Of a stretch of 64,000 nucleotides of DNA, positions 1 through 9,222 are shown piece after piece. The translations under genes and the position numbers were made by a program. Under the pieces are notes generated by a model. It was not told the origin of the DNA. It saw nothing but the letters and a program-made list of their open reading frames with translations, and made no database searches. The stretch comes from JABJAG01 sp965222215 (GTDB lineage: Bacteria; Pseudomonadota; Alphaproteobacteria; UBA6615): the NCBI GenBank assembly GCA_965222215.1, contig OZ244931.1:3286001-3350000 (forward strand), in the 5' to 3' direction. The number at the start of each line of letters is the position of its first letter. Position 1 is the stretch's first letter.

Positions 1-566
1 ACCAGATCCTCGTCTACCAGGTCCCAATCCCCGAGCCGTTGCGCTTTCTGGAACCGCGCGAGACCGAGTGCCGGAAGATCCACGCGTGGTCCGAGTACGG
101 GGTCATGCATGTGAAGCTCTACGAGGACATCGCCCGGTTCGGGCGCATCAGCACGGCGTACGCCTATCCGGTGAAGGTCGACGACCGTTACATCATGGAT
201 CCCTCTCCGATCCCGAAGTTCGATAATCCGAAGATGGACGACTGCCCGGCCCTGCAGCTCTTCGGCGCGGGACGCGAGAAACGGATCTATGCCATTCCGC
301 CCTACACGAAAGTGACGAGCCTCAACTTCGAGGATCACCCGTTCGACATCGAGACCTGGGACGAGCCCTGTGCGCTGTGCGGCGCGGAGGAAAGTTTCCT
401 CGACGAGATCATCCTCGACGACCAGGGCAGCCGGATGTTCGTGTGTTCTGATTCCAACTTCTGCAGCACACGCCGCGCGGAGGGATACACCGGCCCGATG
501 GCGGATGACCCCCGCTTTGCAAATCCGGACACACCGTCCGGCGCGGAGGCCGGCCATGTCGGATGA
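1..566 (+). CDS. phnJ: C-P lyase core subunit PhnJ (5' end outside window)
   Basis: Radical-SAM enzyme that cleaves the carbon-phosphorus bond of alpha-D-ribose 1-methylphosphonate 5-phosphate. The visible reading frame is open from base 3, so the start lies upstream of the window. The C-terminal part carries the family cysteine cluster CALCGAEES followed by FVCSDSNFC, which in PhnJ supplies the iron-sulfur ligands and the thiyl cysteine. The run DCPALQLFGAGREKR is also typical of the family. It overlaps phnK by 11 bases and starts the visible part of a tightly packed phnJKLM operon. phnGHI are expected just upstream but cannot be seen. Identification is secure; only the length is unknown. 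Confidence 0.95.
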   Translation, partial: QILVYQVPIPEPLRFLEPRETECRKIHAWSEYGVMHVKLYEDIARFGRISTAYAYPVKVDDRYIMDPSPIPKFDNPKMDDCPALQLFGAGREKRIYAIPPYTKVTSLNFEDHPFDIETWDEPCALCGAEESFLDEIILDDQGSRMFVCSDSNFCSTRRAEGYTGPMADDPRFANPDTPSGAEAGHVG

Positions 567-1335
567 CGAACTTCTCCTGCAGGTCGAGGGCGTGTCGAAA
601 TCCTTCGGCGAAGTGCAGGCCTGCGCCGACGTGTCGTTCGACCTCTGGCCGGGCGAGGTGCTGGGCATCGTGGGCGAATCGGGCTCGGGCAAGACGACCC
701 TGCTGAACTGCCTCGCCGGGCGACTGGAACCCGACGCGGGCAGTGTGAGCTATCGCAACCGCACGGGCGACCTTTCCGACATCTTCGACATGTCCGAGCC
801 CGAACGCCGGATGCTGTCGCGAACCGACTGGGGCTTCGTTCACCAAAACCCGCGCGACGGCCTGCGCCTCGACATCACGGCGGGCGGCAACATCGGCGAG
901 CGGATGATGATGGTCGGCGCGCGGCACTACGGGAATATCCGCAGCGAGGCCGAGACCTGGATGGACCGGGTCGAGCTCGACCTCGGACGGATCGATGCCG
1001 CGCCGCGCACGTTTTCCGGCGGCATGCAGCAGCGCCTGCAGATCGCCCGCAATCTCGTGTCGGGTCCGCGCCTCGTCTTCATGGACGAGCCCACGGGCGG
1101 GCTGGATGTCTCGGTGCAGGCGCGCCTGCTCGACCTGTTGCGCGAGCTGGTCCGCGAACTGCGTGTCGCGGTCGTGATCGTGACCCACGATCTGGCCGTC
1201 GCCCGCCTGTTGTCGGACCGCCTGATGGTGATGCGCAACGGCAACGTCGTCGAGAGCGGCCTGACGGATCAGGTGCTCGACGACCCGCAGCACGAATACT
1301 CCCAGCTCCTCGTGTCCTCGATATTGCAGGTCTGA
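556..1335 (+). CDS. phnK: C-P lyase ABC-type ATPase PhnK
   Basis: 259-residue ABC ATPase that associates with the PhnGHIJ core complex rather than with a membrane permease. Walker A GESGSGKTT is near residues 40-48, the signature FSGGMQQRLQIAR near 153, Walker B LVFMDEPTGGLD near 174, and the H-loop THDLA near 210. The ATG at 556 is chosen because it lies inside the 3' end of phnJ (11-base overlap) and begins the ABC homology; a longer upstream frame is a shadow of phnJ. Three bases separate it from phnL, so co-translation is likely. The order J-K-L distinguishes it from an oligopeptide-transport ATPase. Confidence 0.93.
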   Translation: MSDDELLLQVEGVSKSFGEVQACADVSFDLWPGEVLGIVGESGSGKTTLLNCLAGRLEPDAGSVSYRNRTGDLSDIFDMSEPERRMLSRTDWGFVHQNPRDGLRLDITAGGNIGERMMMVGARHYGNIRSEAETWMDRVELDLGRIDAAPRTFSGGMQQRLQIARNLVSGPRLVFMDEPTGGLDVSVQARLLDLLRELVRELRVAVVIVTHDLAVARLLSDRLMVMRNGNVVESGLTDQVLDDPQHEYSQLLVSSILQV

Positions 1336-1338
1336 CCG

Positions 1339-2058
1339 ATGAACGCTTCCAAAGTCATGCTCGACGTGTCCGGGCTGTCGAAATCCTTCGTGCTGCATAC
1401 GCAAGGCAGTGCGCGCATCGCCGTGTTCGACGATCTGTCGATGCAGGTGCGCGCCGGCGAATGCGTCGCCCTCGACGGCCCGTCGGGCGCCGGGAAATCG
1501 ACCCTGATGCGCATGCTGTATGCGAACTATCGCACCGACACCGGCGCGATCCGCGTCACCCACGACGGCCGGACGGTCGATCTCGCGACGGCGGCGCCCC
1601 GCACGGTGATCGACGTGCGCCGGCGCACGCTGGGTTACGTGAGCCAGTTCCTGCGGGTCATCCCGCGCGTGTCGACCCTGGACGTGGTGGCCGAACCGCT
1701 GCGCACGCTCGGGGTTGACGAAGAGCCGGCCAACGCGCGTGCGCGCGCAATGCTCGAACGTCTGAACGTGCCGGAGCGGCTGTGGGGGCTCGCACCCGCC
1801 ACCTTCTCGGGCGGCGAACAGCAGCGGGTCAATGTCGCGCGGGGCTTTGTCGCCGGATTGCCGGTTCTGCTGCTCGACGAACCGACGGCGTCGCTCGATG
1901 CCATAAATCGGCAATGTGTTGTCGATCTAATAGGCGAGGCCAAAACGCGCGGCGCGGCGATCGTTGGTATCTTCCACGATCGGAAGATCAGGGACGATGT
2001 CGCGGACCGCGTTTTCAGCATGAGCGAAACCCTGGCAGCCGGTGGAGAGGCCGCATGA
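1339..2058 (+). CDS. phnL: C-P lyase accessory ABC-type ATPase PhnL
   Basis: 239-residue ABC ATPase needed for formation of the ribose 1-methylphosphonate triphosphate intermediate together with PhnGHI. Walker A GPSGAGKST is at about residues 48-56, the signature FSGGEQQRVNVARG near 156, and Walker B VLLLDEPTASLD near 176. The N-terminal segment LSKSFVLHTQGSARIAVFDDL is typical of PhnL. Its stop overlaps the phnM start in an ATGA arrangement, indicating translational coupling. Confidence 0.93.
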   Translation: MNASKVMLDVSGLSKSFVLHTQGSARIAVFDDLSMQVRAGECVALDGPSGAGKSTLMRMLYANYRTDTGAIRVTHDGRTVDLATAAPRTVIDVRRRTLGYVSQFLRVIPRVSTLDVVAEPLRTLGVDEEPANARARAMLERLNVPERLWGLAPATFSGGEQQRVNVARGFVAGLPVLLLDEPTASLDAINRQCVVDLIGEAKTRGAAIVGIFHDRKIRDDVADRVFSMSETLAAGGEAA

Positions 2059-3197
2059 CCACGGAACAGACTTTCACCAACGCCCGGATCGTCCTGCGCG
2101 ACGAGATCGTCGACGGCACGTTGCACCTGCGCGACGGCAAGATCGCAGACGTCTCTGCCGGACCTGTCACGGCACCCGCCGCCACCGACGTCGAGGGCGA
2201 CTACCTGATGCCCGGCCTGATCGAGATGCACACCGATCATATGGAAAAGCACATGGTGCCGCGTCCCGGCGTGCACTGGCCGCAGCCCGTCGCCGCCGCC
2301 ATGGCGCACGACGCCCAGATCGCCGGCGCCGGCATCACCACGGTCTTCGACGCCATCTCGGTCGGCACCTACCGGGAAGGCAGCGTGCGCAAGGCGATCC
2401 TGCGCAAGGCCATCGACGCGGTGAATGAAGGCAAGGAAAAGGACGTCTTCCGCGCCGACCACCTGATCCACCTGCGCTGCGAAGTCAGCGACCCGGACCT
2501 GATCGATCTGACGGAAGAGTTCATCGACCTGCCGAACGTGGCGCTGGTCTCCGTGATGGATCACACGCCGGGCCAGCGGCAATGGCGCGATCTGTCGAAG
2601 ATGAAGCAGTATCACCGAGACGACGGCATTTCGGACGATGCGCTGCAGGCCTATGTGCGCGAGCGGGTCGAGCTGCAGGCGCAATACGCATCCGCCCACC
2701 GCCACGCGGTCGTGAAGATGTGCCAGCAGCGCGCCATCCCGATGGCCAGCCACGACGACACCACGCCGGAGCATGTGCGCGAGGCGGTTGCCGACGGTAT
2801 CGCGATATCCGAGTTTCCGACCACCCGGGAGGCCGCCGAAGCGGCGCGGGAAAAGGGCATGGCGATCATCATGGGCGCGCCGAACGTTGTGCGCGGCGGA
2901 TCGCACTCGGGCAACGTCTCGGCGATCGATCTCGCCGAAGCCGGCCTGCTCGACGGCCTGTCGTCGGACTATGTGCCGTCGAGCCTGATCCAGGCAGTGT
3001 TCCACCTGAATGCGCGGGCCGGGATTCCGATCCCGCAGGGCGTGGCGACCGTATCCGCCAACGTCGCCGACGTGGTCGGCCTCGACGACCGCGGCGAGAT
3101 CGCGCCCGGCAGGCGGGCGGACCTGATCCGCGTACGGGCCGTCGACAGCATTCCGGTCGTGCGTGAGGTCTGGCGCGAGGGCCGTCGGGTCAGCTAG
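2055..3197 (+). CDS. phnM: Alpha-D-ribose 1-methylphosphonate 5-triphosphate diphosphatase PhnM
   Basis: 380-residue amidohydrolase-superfamily enzyme that removes pyrophosphate from the triphosphate intermediate before C-P cleavage. The metal-binding motif LIEMHTDHMEKH is near residues 55-66, and SHDDTTPEHV, with a further metal/catalytic residue, is near 232. The C-terminal VRAVDSIPVVREVWREG is characteristic. The ATG at 2055 overlaps the phnL stop. The long upstream extension of the frame is non-coding overlap with phnL and is excluded. Confidence 0.93.
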   Translation: MTTEQTFTNARIVLRDEIVDGTLHLRDGKIADVSAGPVTAPAATDVEGDYLMPGLIEMHTDHMEKHMVPRPGVHWPQPVAAAMAHDAQIAGAGITTVFDAISVGTYREGSVRKAILRKAIDAVNEGKEKDVFRADHLIHLRCEVSDPDLIDLTEEFIDLPNVALVSVMDHTPGQRQWRDLSKMKQYHRDDGISDDALQAYVRERVELQAQYASAHRHAVVKMCQQRAIPMASHDDTTPEHVREAVADGIAISEFPTTREAAEAAREKGMAIIMGAPNVVRGGSHSGNVSAIDLAEAGLLDGLSSDYVPSSLIQAVFHLNARAGIPIPQGVATVSANVADVVGLDDRGEIAPGRRADLIRVRAVDSIPVVREVWREGRRVS

Positions 3198-3228
3198 ACC
3201 GAACGTCTGAACCAGCCCCGGGGAGTTC

Positions 3229-3921
3229 ATGGCCGAACGCTTCGCCATCTATTTCGCGCCGGGCGCGGACACGCCTCTATGGACGTTCGGCACGTCGTGG
3301 CTGGGGCGCGATCCGGAACGGGGGGTCGATGTCGCCCGCGCAGCGGTCCCGGGGTTTACCCGGGACGAACTGGACGACCTGACCGCACCGCCGCGCCGCT
3401 ACGGATTTCACGCCACCCTGAAGCCGCCCTTCGCCCTGCCGCCGGAACACACCCGGGACGCACTCACCGACCGGCTGGGAAGTTTTGCCGCGCAGCGGAC
3501 GGCCTTCGACGCGCCGCCTCTGAAGCTCGACACACTGAACGGGTTTCTGGCGCTGGTGCCAGGCTCACCGTCGGCTGAACTCTCAGCTCTCGCGGCAGAC
3601 TGCGTTCGCACGTTCGACGCGTTTCGCCGGCCGCCGGGCGATGCGGAGCTGGCGCGGCGGCGCCGGCACGACCTGACGCCGCAGCAGGAAGATAACCTGC
3701 TGCGCTGGGGCTACCCCTATGTGCTGGACGCGTTCCGCTTTCACATGACCCTGACAAAGCGGCTCGATGCAGAAACGCGCGCGCGCCTTCTCCCGGCGCT
3801 CGCCGACCTGACATCCGCCGTCGGGGCGACACCGTTGCGGGTGGATGGACTGGCCCTGTTCCATGAACCGGCGCCGGGCGAAGATTTTCGTCTGATCGAG
3901 CGGTTTGGGTTCGCGGCCTGA
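3229..3921 (+). CDS. DUF1045 2H-phosphoesterase-like phosphonate metabolism protein
   Basis: 230-residue protein of the DUF1045 family, found next to C-P lyase genes in many proteobacteria (TIGR03223-type). Two HxT motifs of the 2H phosphoesterase fold are visible: HATLKPPF near residue 61 and HMTLTKRL near 171. They suggest hydrolysis or ligation at a cyclic or 2',3'-type phosphate ester. In this setting the substrate may be a ribose cyclic phosphate or a related C-P lyase intermediate, but that is inference. A GGGGAG ribosome-binding site precedes the ATG. It is the last gene of the phn operon, 31 bases after phnM, and converges with the GMC oxidoreductase. Confidence 0.85.
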   Translation: MAERFAIYFAPGADTPLWTFGTSWLGRDPERGVDVARAAVPGFTRDELDDLTAPPRRYGFHATLKPPFALPPEHTRDALTDRLGSFAAQRTAFDAPPLKLDTLNGFLALVPGSPSAELSALAADCVRTFDAFRRPPGDAELARRRRHDLTPQQEDNLLRWGYPYVLDAFRFHMTLTKRLDAETRARLLPALADLTSAVGATPLRVDGLALFHEPAPGEDFRLIERFGFAA

Positions 3922-3937
3922 ACGACCGCGATCGAGC

Positions 3938-5611
3938 TCAGGCATAGAGTTCGGGTTCCGGCGCCGGGCGGCCGAGGATCATGTCCGCCGCCTTCTCCGC
4001 GATCATGACGGTGGGCGCATGGGTATTCCCGCCCACGAGCGTGGGCATCACGGATGCGTCCACGACGCGCAGGGATTCGCTGCCGCGCACCCGCAGTTCG
4101 GCATCGACCACCGCCGCGTCGTCGGTGCCCATCCGGCACGTGCCGACAGGGTGATAGACCGTCCCGCCGGTCGCGCGGATGAAGGCATCGATTTCCGCAT
4201 CGGTCTTCGGTGCGCCATCGGGCCAGATTTCACCGTCGCTGTGACGGCCGAGCGACGGCTGGTGCATCACGTCGCGCATCGCCTTGAACGCGTCGCGCAT
4301 CGTCCGGCGGTCGGTTTCCGACGAGAGGTAATTCGGCTCGATTCGCGGCGCCTCGAGGGGATCGTCGGAGCGCAGCCGGATTTCGCCCCGGCTTTCCGGG
4401 CGAAGCTGGCAGGCATGACACATGAACGCGTCGGGCCGGGTGTGATCTTCCGAATGGCTCGCGAACGGCCGCCGGATCAGCGACAGCAGGTTGCCGGCGC
4501 TGAAATGAAACTGCACGTCGGGAATATCCTGCGAGTCCGACGTGCGGATAAACGCCCCTCCCTCCAGCGGGAACCCGGCCGCCGGGCCGGAGCGGGTCAG
4601 GAATGCCCGGGCCAGCGACACCGCGCCGCGTTCGGTGCGGACAAGGCTGTCGGTGAGGGTCGGCGTCCGGGACGCATGGACCGTATGGACGCAGAGATGG
4701 TCCTGGAGGTTCCGGCCGACATCCGGCCGGTCGACCCGGGTCTCGATGCCCAGGTCGCGCAGATGGTCGGCCGGGCCGATCCCCGACAGCATGAGGAGCT
4801 GCGGCGAGTTCACCACGCCGCCGGCCAGCACCACCTCCCGCGCGGCGCGCACGGTGACCGGCCTGCCGCCCCGGATGTAGCGGACCCCGGTCGCGCGATC
4901 ACCCTCGAACAGCACGCGCTCGGTCAGCGCGCCGGTTTCGACGGTCAGGTTCGCGCGGCCGAGAACCGGCTTCAGGTAGGCCGCCGCCGCACTCCAGCGC
5001 CGCCCGTTGCGAGTCGTGAACTGGTAGCGGCCGAACCCCTCCTGCTCGGGCCCGTTGAAATCCGGGTTGGCGGGGTATCCGGCCTCGACGCCCGACGCGA
5101 CGAACGCATCGAACAGCCCGTGGTCGTGCGCGGCATTGCTGACAACGAGGGGACCGTCCGCACCGTGAAAGGCATCGGCGCCGCGCACGTTGCCTTCGGC
5201 GCGCTTGAAATAGGGCAGGACATCCGCGAACGACCAGCCGGCAAGGCCCTGTTGCCGCCAGATATCGTAGTCGCGTGCGTGCCCGCGAATGTAGATCATG
5301 CCGTTGATCGAGGACGATCCGCCGAGGGTTTTGCCCCGCGGCCAGAGAATGCGGCGATTGTCCATATGCCGCTGCGGCTCTGTCTCGTACTTCCAGTTGT
5401 AGCGCGCCTTCGGAATGATCTTCCCGTTGCCCACGGGGATATGGATCAGCGGGTGCGCGTCGCGCGGACCGGCCTCCAGCAACAGCACGCGCGCATCCGG
5501 ATCGGCGCTCAGGCGGTTCGCCAGCACACATCCGGCGCTGCCGGCGCCAACGATCACGAAATCATACTCCCGCTCAGAAGCCATTCGTTCCACGCGATTC
5601 AGAATGTCCAT
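3938..5611 (-). CDS. GMC family oxidoreductase (choline dehydrogenase-like)
   Basis: 557-residue FAD-dependent alcohol dehydrogenase or oxidase of the glucose-methanol-choline family. The ADP-binding motif VIVGAGSAGCVLANRL is at about residues 19-34, the GMC signature GKTLGGSSSINGMIYIRG near 93, and the C-terminal catalytic region GGTVYHPVGTCRMGTDD and GGNTHAPTVMIAEK carry the expected histidines. No signal peptide is seen. A second start at 5584 (MASEREYDF), preceded by GGAACG, is equally plausible. The substrate cannot be assigned: betaine genes are absent nearby, so BetA is not claimed. Confidence 0.88.
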   Translation of the reverse strand: MDILNRVERMASEREYDFVIVGAGSAGCVLANRLSADPDARVLLLEAGPRDAHPLIHIPVGNGKIIPKARYNWKYETEPQRHMDNRRILWPRGKTLGGSSSINGMIYIRGHARDYDIWRQQGLAGWSFADVLPYFKRAEGNVRGADAFHGADGPLVVSNAAHDHGLFDAFVASGVEAGYPANPDFNGPEQEGFGRYQFTTRNGRRWSAAAAYLKPVLGRANLTVETGALTERVLFEGDRATGVRYIRGGRPVTVRAAREVVLAGGVVNSPQLLMLSGIGPADHLRDLGIETRVDRPDVGRNLQDHLCVHTVHASRTPTLTDSLVRTERGAVSLARAFLTRSGPAAGFPLEGGAFIRTSDSQDIPDVQFHFSAGNLLSLIRRPFASHSEDHTRPDAFMCHACQLRPESRGEIRLRSDDPLEAPRIEPNYLSSETDRRTMRDAFKAMRDVMHQPSLGRHSDGEIWPDGAPKTDAEIDAFIRATGGTVYHPVGTCRMGTDDAAVVDAELRVRGSESLRVVDASVMPTLVGGNTHAPTVMIAEKAADMILGRPAPEPELYA

Positions 5612-5878
5612 CTTGTCGCATTGACTTTTTCCCCAATCTGACCTTTTCTATCATCAGTTGCTGCGGCGACCCTTGGCTCAGGCCCGGAACGAAACTTTCG
5701 GCGTTTTCAAAAACTTACGCCGGTTTCGGCTCGTTTGCAAAAGCGGGTGCCAGGCTATGTTGCGCTGCAAAAGGTCCAGAACGGCAAATTCTCGACGGAC
5801 GCACCCACAAGCGTCCGCGCTGTAAGCAAGTCGGTCCGCGGTCCAGACGGGGTTGCGCGGTCGGAAAGGAACGAGGTT

Positions 5879-6085
5879 GTGAGCGAGAGCAGTCCTGAAA
5901 TGCAGTCGACGAATGCCGTGGCCGAGAGCAGCGATGCGGAACTCGAACAGTTTGGCCGTGAGCGCGCCACCGGCGATTCGCCGAGCGAGCGCCCGTGCAT
6001 GATGTGCGGCACCAAGTTCGAGAGTGAAGGCTGGCACAATCGCCTGTGCGGCAGCTGCCGCAAACGCAGCGCGCCGCTCGGCTGA
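5879..6085 (+). CDS. Small zinc-ribbon protein
   Basis: Small protein, 68 residues from the GTG at 5879. Its C-terminus has two cysteine pairs, CMMCGTKF and LCGSC, spaced like a zinc ribbon, followed by a basic end RKRSAPLG. The upstream part is acidic and low in complexity. The GTG is preferred because AGGAACGAGG lies a few bases upstream; an ATG at 5900 is possible. Two-CxxC proteins of this type in alphaproteobacteria may bind nucleic acid or zinc, but no function is known to me. It converges with mmsB. Confidence 0.55.
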   Translation: MSESSPEMQSTNAVAESSDAELEQFGRERATGDSPSERPCMMCGTKFESEGWHNRLCGSCRKRSAPLG

Positions 6086-6092
6086 CGCCGCC

Positions 6093-6980
6093 TCACCCCT
6101 CGGCGATCTTTCGGAAGATCGCGGAAAAATCCAGCTCGTCGTTTCCGGCCTCGGAGAACGCCTCGTACAACGCGGTCGCCTGCGACCCGAGCGGGGTATT
6201 CGCGCCGGTTGCGGCCACGGCCTCCTGCGCCAGCTTCAGATCCTTCAACATCATCGCGACCGTGAAGCCCGCCGCGTAGTCGCGGTTGGCCGGCGAGGTC
6301 GGGACCGGGCCCGGCACCGGGCAATAGCTGGTCATGGCCCAGCACTGGCTGGTCGCCGTGGACGCGATATCGAAGAGGCTCTGGCGATCCAGACCCAGCT
6401 TGTCCGCGAGCGCAAAGCCTTCCGAGACCGAAATCATCTGGATCGCGAGCATCAGGTTGTTGCAGACCTTCGCGCCCTGCCCCGCGCCGGCATCGCCCGC
6501 ATGAAAGATATTCTTGCCCATCGCCTTCAGGATGGGTTCGGCGCGCGCATAGGCTCCGGCCGTACCGCCGCACATGAAGGTCAGCGTGCCCGCCTCGGCG
6601 CCGCCGACACCGCCGGACACGGGCGCGTCGATCATTTCCAGGCCGCGCCTGTCGGCTTCGGCGATCAGGTCGCGCGCCGTAGTGACGTCGATGGTCGAGC
6701 TGTCGATGAGCAGTGCGCCCGTATCGACCGCTTCCATCACCTTGTCGTCTTCCAGGTAGACCGAACGCGCATGCCTGCCCGCCGGCAACATGGTGATGAC
6801 CACCTCGACACCCGCCGCAGCGTCGGCGGCGGATCCGGCCGCCTGCGCACCGGCATCGACCGCCCGCTTGACGGCATCGGCAACGAGGTCGAAAGCGCGG
6901 ACCTCATGGCCGTCCCTGACCAAGTTGGCCACCATCGGCCCGCCCATGTTTCCGAGACCGATAAATGCGATTTTCGCCAT
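6093..6980 (-). CDS. mmsB: 3-hydroxyisobutyrate dehydrogenase
   Basis: 295-residue NAD-dependent beta-hydroxyacid dehydrogenase oxidising 3-hydroxyisobutyrate to methylmalonate semialdehyde in valine breakdown. It starts with the Rossmann motif FIGLGNMGGPMV (residues 6-17), has the substrate-binding DAPVSGGVGGAEAGTL, and the catalytic lysine in GAGQGAKVCNNLML. The ATG is preceded by GGGAGGC. It is the last gene of a three-gene operon after the acyl-CoA dehydrogenase and the 3-hydroxyisobutyryl-CoA hydrolase, which fixes its likely substrate. Confidence 0.92.
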   Translation of the reverse strand: MAKIAFIGLGNMGGPMVANLVRDGHEVRAFDLVADAVKRAVDAGAQAAGSAADAAAGVEVVITMLPAGRHARSVYLEDDKVMEAVDTGALLIDSSTIDVTTARDLIAEADRRGLEMIDAPVSGGVGGAEAGTLTFMCGGTAGAYARAEPILKAMGKNIFHAGDAGAGQGAKVCNNLMLAIQMISVSEGFALADKLGLDRQSLFDIASTATSQCWAMTSYCPVPGPVPTSPANRDYAAGFTVAMMLKDLKLAQEAVAATGANTPLGSQATALYEAFSEAGNDELDFSAIFRKIAEG

Positions 6981-6997
6981 GCTTGCCTCCCGCCTTT

Positions 6998-8062
6998 CTA
7001 TGAAAGCTGAAACTTGTTGAAATCCGGCTCTCCGGGAACCGGTTCGAAATACGCCGCCACCTCGGAATCCGACACGGCCGCGAGCGAATCCGGCTGCCAT
7101 TTCGGCGCGCCGTCCTTGTCGATCACCACCGCGCGAATGCCCTCGAAGAGGTCGTCGCCCCGGAAAAAGCGGGCCGCCAGCCGGTACTCCATGCGCATGA
7201 TGTCGGCAAAGGAATCGATGCCCGATCCCGCGCGAAGCTGGCGGTGGGTCACTTTCAGCGACATCGGAGACTTCTCGCCCAACGTCTCGATCTGGGCGTT
7301 CGCCCAATCGCTCTCCTCGGCTTCGAGGCGTGCGAGGATATCCTCGACACTGTCGCCCGAGAAACATCGGTCGATGGCGTCGCGATGTTCCGCCAGCGGT
7401 GCGTCACCCGCATCGCCGGCGTGGTCCTTGAGGACGGAATTGATGGAATCGCGGTCCAGCGCATCCAGGCCGGCGATCGCTGCCATCAGGTCATCGTTGC
7501 GCGCCGATTCCACATGGTAGTCGGCGATCCCGGCATACAGGCAGTCGGCGGCGCGCATCCTGTAGCCCGTGAGCCCGAGATACATGCCGATCTCGCCGGG
7601 GCAGCAGGTCAGGAACCAGCTCGCGCCCACATCCGGGAACAGGCCGATGCCCGTCTCCGGCATCGCGAACATCGTGCGCTCGCTGACGACCCGGTGCGAG
7701 CCGTGGATTGACACGCCCACCCCGCCGCCCATGGTGATGCCGTCCATCAGTGCGACATAGGGCTTGGGATAGGTATGGATGGTGACATTCTGGGCGTATT
7801 CGGCCGCGTAGTAGGTCGGCCCGAAGTCGGTCCCGCGTCCCTCGTACAGGTCGCGGATATCGCCGCCGGCACAGAAGGCTTTCTCACCGGCCCCACGGAT
7901 CGCCACGGCGTCGATACGATCATCCTCGGCCCAGGCCAGGAGCTGCGGCTGGATAATCCGCACCATCTCGAAAGACAGGGCGTTCAGCGTCTTCGGGCTG
8001 TTGAGCGTGATCAGCCCGACCCGGCCCCGGGTTTCGAGCAATACCGGCGTTTCGTCGTTCAT
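6998..8062 (-). CDS. 3-hydroxyisobutyryl-CoA hydrolase
   Basis: 354-residue crotonase-superfamily thioesterase releasing 3-hydroxyisobutyrate from its CoA ester. Visible motifs are GAGEKAFCAGGDIRDL (oxyanion hole region) and the family signature around MPETGIGLFPDVGASW, which separates this hydrolase from ordinary enoyl-CoA hydratases of about 260 residues. The extra C-terminal domain fits the HIBCH length. Only 17 bases separate it from mmsB and 20 from the acyl-CoA dehydrogenase, so the three are probably one transcript. Confidence 0.9.
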   Translation of the reverse strand: MNDETPVLLETRGRVGLITLNSPKTLNALSFEMVRIIQPQLLAWAEDDRIDAVAIRGAGEKAFCAGGDIRDLYEGRGTDFGPTYYAAEYAQNVTIHTYPKPYVALMDGITMGGGVGVSIHGSHRVVSERTMFAMPETGIGLFPDVGASWFLTCCPGEIGMYLGLTGYRMRAADCLYAGIADYHVESARNDDLMAAIAGLDALDRDSINSVLKDHAGDAGDAPLAEHRDAIDRCFSGDSVEDILARLEAEESDWANAQIETLGEKSPMSLKVTHRQLRAGSGIDSFADIMRMEYRLAARFFRGDDLFEGIRAVVIDKDGAPKWQPDSLAAVSDSEVAAYFEPVPGEPDFNKFQLS

Positions 8063-8082
8063 AAGACCTCTGACTGGAACAT

Positions 8083-9222
8083 CTACTGGCGCAGGACATC
8101 GCGCGAGATGATCACGCGCATGATTTCGTTGGTGCCTTCCAGGATCTGGTGGACCCGCAGGTCACGCAGGTAGCGCTGGATGGGAAATTCCTTCAGGTAG
8201 CCGTAGCCGCCATGGAGCTGCAGCGCCTGGTTGACCACGTCGAAGCCGGTGTCGGTGGCGATGCGTTTCGCCATGGCGGCGGCCACCGTGGTGCCGTGCA
8301 TCGCGTTGTCGAGCATCCAGGCCGCGCGGTGGATCATCAGCCGCGCGGATTCGAGTTCGGTCGCCATGTCGGCCAGGCGGAACTGCAGCGCCTGGAAGTC
8401 GGCCAGCGGCTGGCCGAACTGCTTGCGCTCCTTGAGATACTCCCGGCTTGCGTCGAGGCAGGCCCGCGCGCCGCCGACCGAGCAGGCGCCGATATTCAGA
8501 CGCCCGCCGTCGAGCCCCTTCATGGCGATCTTGAAGCCATCGCCTTCGGCGCCCACCACGTTCGCGACCGGCACCCGGCAATCCTCGAAGATCACCGCCG
8601 CCGTGGGCTGGCTGTTCCAGCCGAGCTTCTTTTCCAGCTTGCCGAAGGACAGGCCCGGCGCGTCCTTCTCGACGACAATGCAGCTGATGCCGTCCGGCCC
8701 GTCGTCGCCCGTGCGCACCATGCAGACATAGACGTCGGACGCCGAACCGCCGGAGATGAAGGCCTTCGACCCGTTGATCACGTAACGATCGCCGTCCCGC
8801 TCGGCGCGGGTGCGCAACGACGCGGCGTCCGAGCCCGCGCCCGGTTCGGTCAGGCAGTAGCTGGCGAAATGCTCCATGGTCATGAGCTTCGGCAGAAACT
8901 TCGCGCGCAGTTCGTCGCTGCCGAACGCGTCGATCATCCAGGCGCACATGTTGTGGATCGAGATATACGCCGCCGTCGACGGGCAGGCCGCCGCCAGCTC
9001 CTCGAAGATGATCGTGGCGTCGAGGCGTCCCAGGCCCGAGCCCCCATGCTCCTCGCCGCAATAGATGCCCGCGAGCCCGAGGGCGGCGGCGGCGCGCAGC
9101 GCGTCGACCGGGAAGATATTGTCCTCGTCCCACGCCTCGGCGTGCGGCAGCATCTCTTCGCTCGCAAAGCTGCGCGCCATGTCCTGGATGGCGGTCTGTT
9201 CTTCGGAAATCTGGAAGTCCAC
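8083..9222 (-). CDS. Acyl-CoA dehydrogenase (probable isobutyryl-CoA dehydrogenase)
   Basis: 379-residue FAD flavoenzyme. FAD-binding and signature segments YCLTEPGAGSDAASLRTRA and QLHGGYGYLKEFPIQRYLRD are clear, and the ending HQILEGTNEIMRVIISRDVL contains the loop with the usual catalytic glutamate region. It begins with GTG, close after GGGAGAGG. Context with 3-hydroxyisobutyryl-CoA hydrolase and 3-hydroxyisobutyrate dehydrogenase makes isobutyryl-CoA the most likely substrate; short/branched-chain specificity cannot be read directly. A dedicated methacrylyl-CoA hydratase is not in this operon. Confidence 0.9.
   Translation of the reverse strand: MDFQISEEQTAIQDMARSFASEEMLPHAEAWDEDNIFPVDALRAAAALGLAGIYCGEEHGGSGLGRLDATIIFEELAAACPSTAAYISIHNMCAWMIDAFGSDELRAKFLPKLMTMEHFASYCLTEPGAGSDAASLRTRAERDGDRYVINGSKAFISGGSASDVYVCMVRTGDDGPDGISCIVVEKDAPGLSFGKLEKKLGWNSQPTAAVIFEDCRVPVANVVGAEGDGFKIAMKGLDGGRLNIGACSVGGARACLDASREYLKERKQFGQPLADFQALQFRLADMATELESARLMIHRAAWMLDNAMHGTTVAAAMAKRIATDTGFDVVNQALQLHGGYGYLKEFPIQRYLRDLRVHQILEGTNEIMRVIISRDVLRQ

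Noticed and set aside
3905..5641. 578-residue plus-strand open frame
   Set aside because: It is an antisense shadow of the GMC oxidoreductase, with arginine/histidine-rich, motif-free translation, as usual at high GC.
5678..6037. 119-residue minus-strand frame upstream of mmsB
   Set aside because: The plus-strand frame has a clear two-CxxC zinc ribbon and a ribosome-binding site; the minus frame has no feature.
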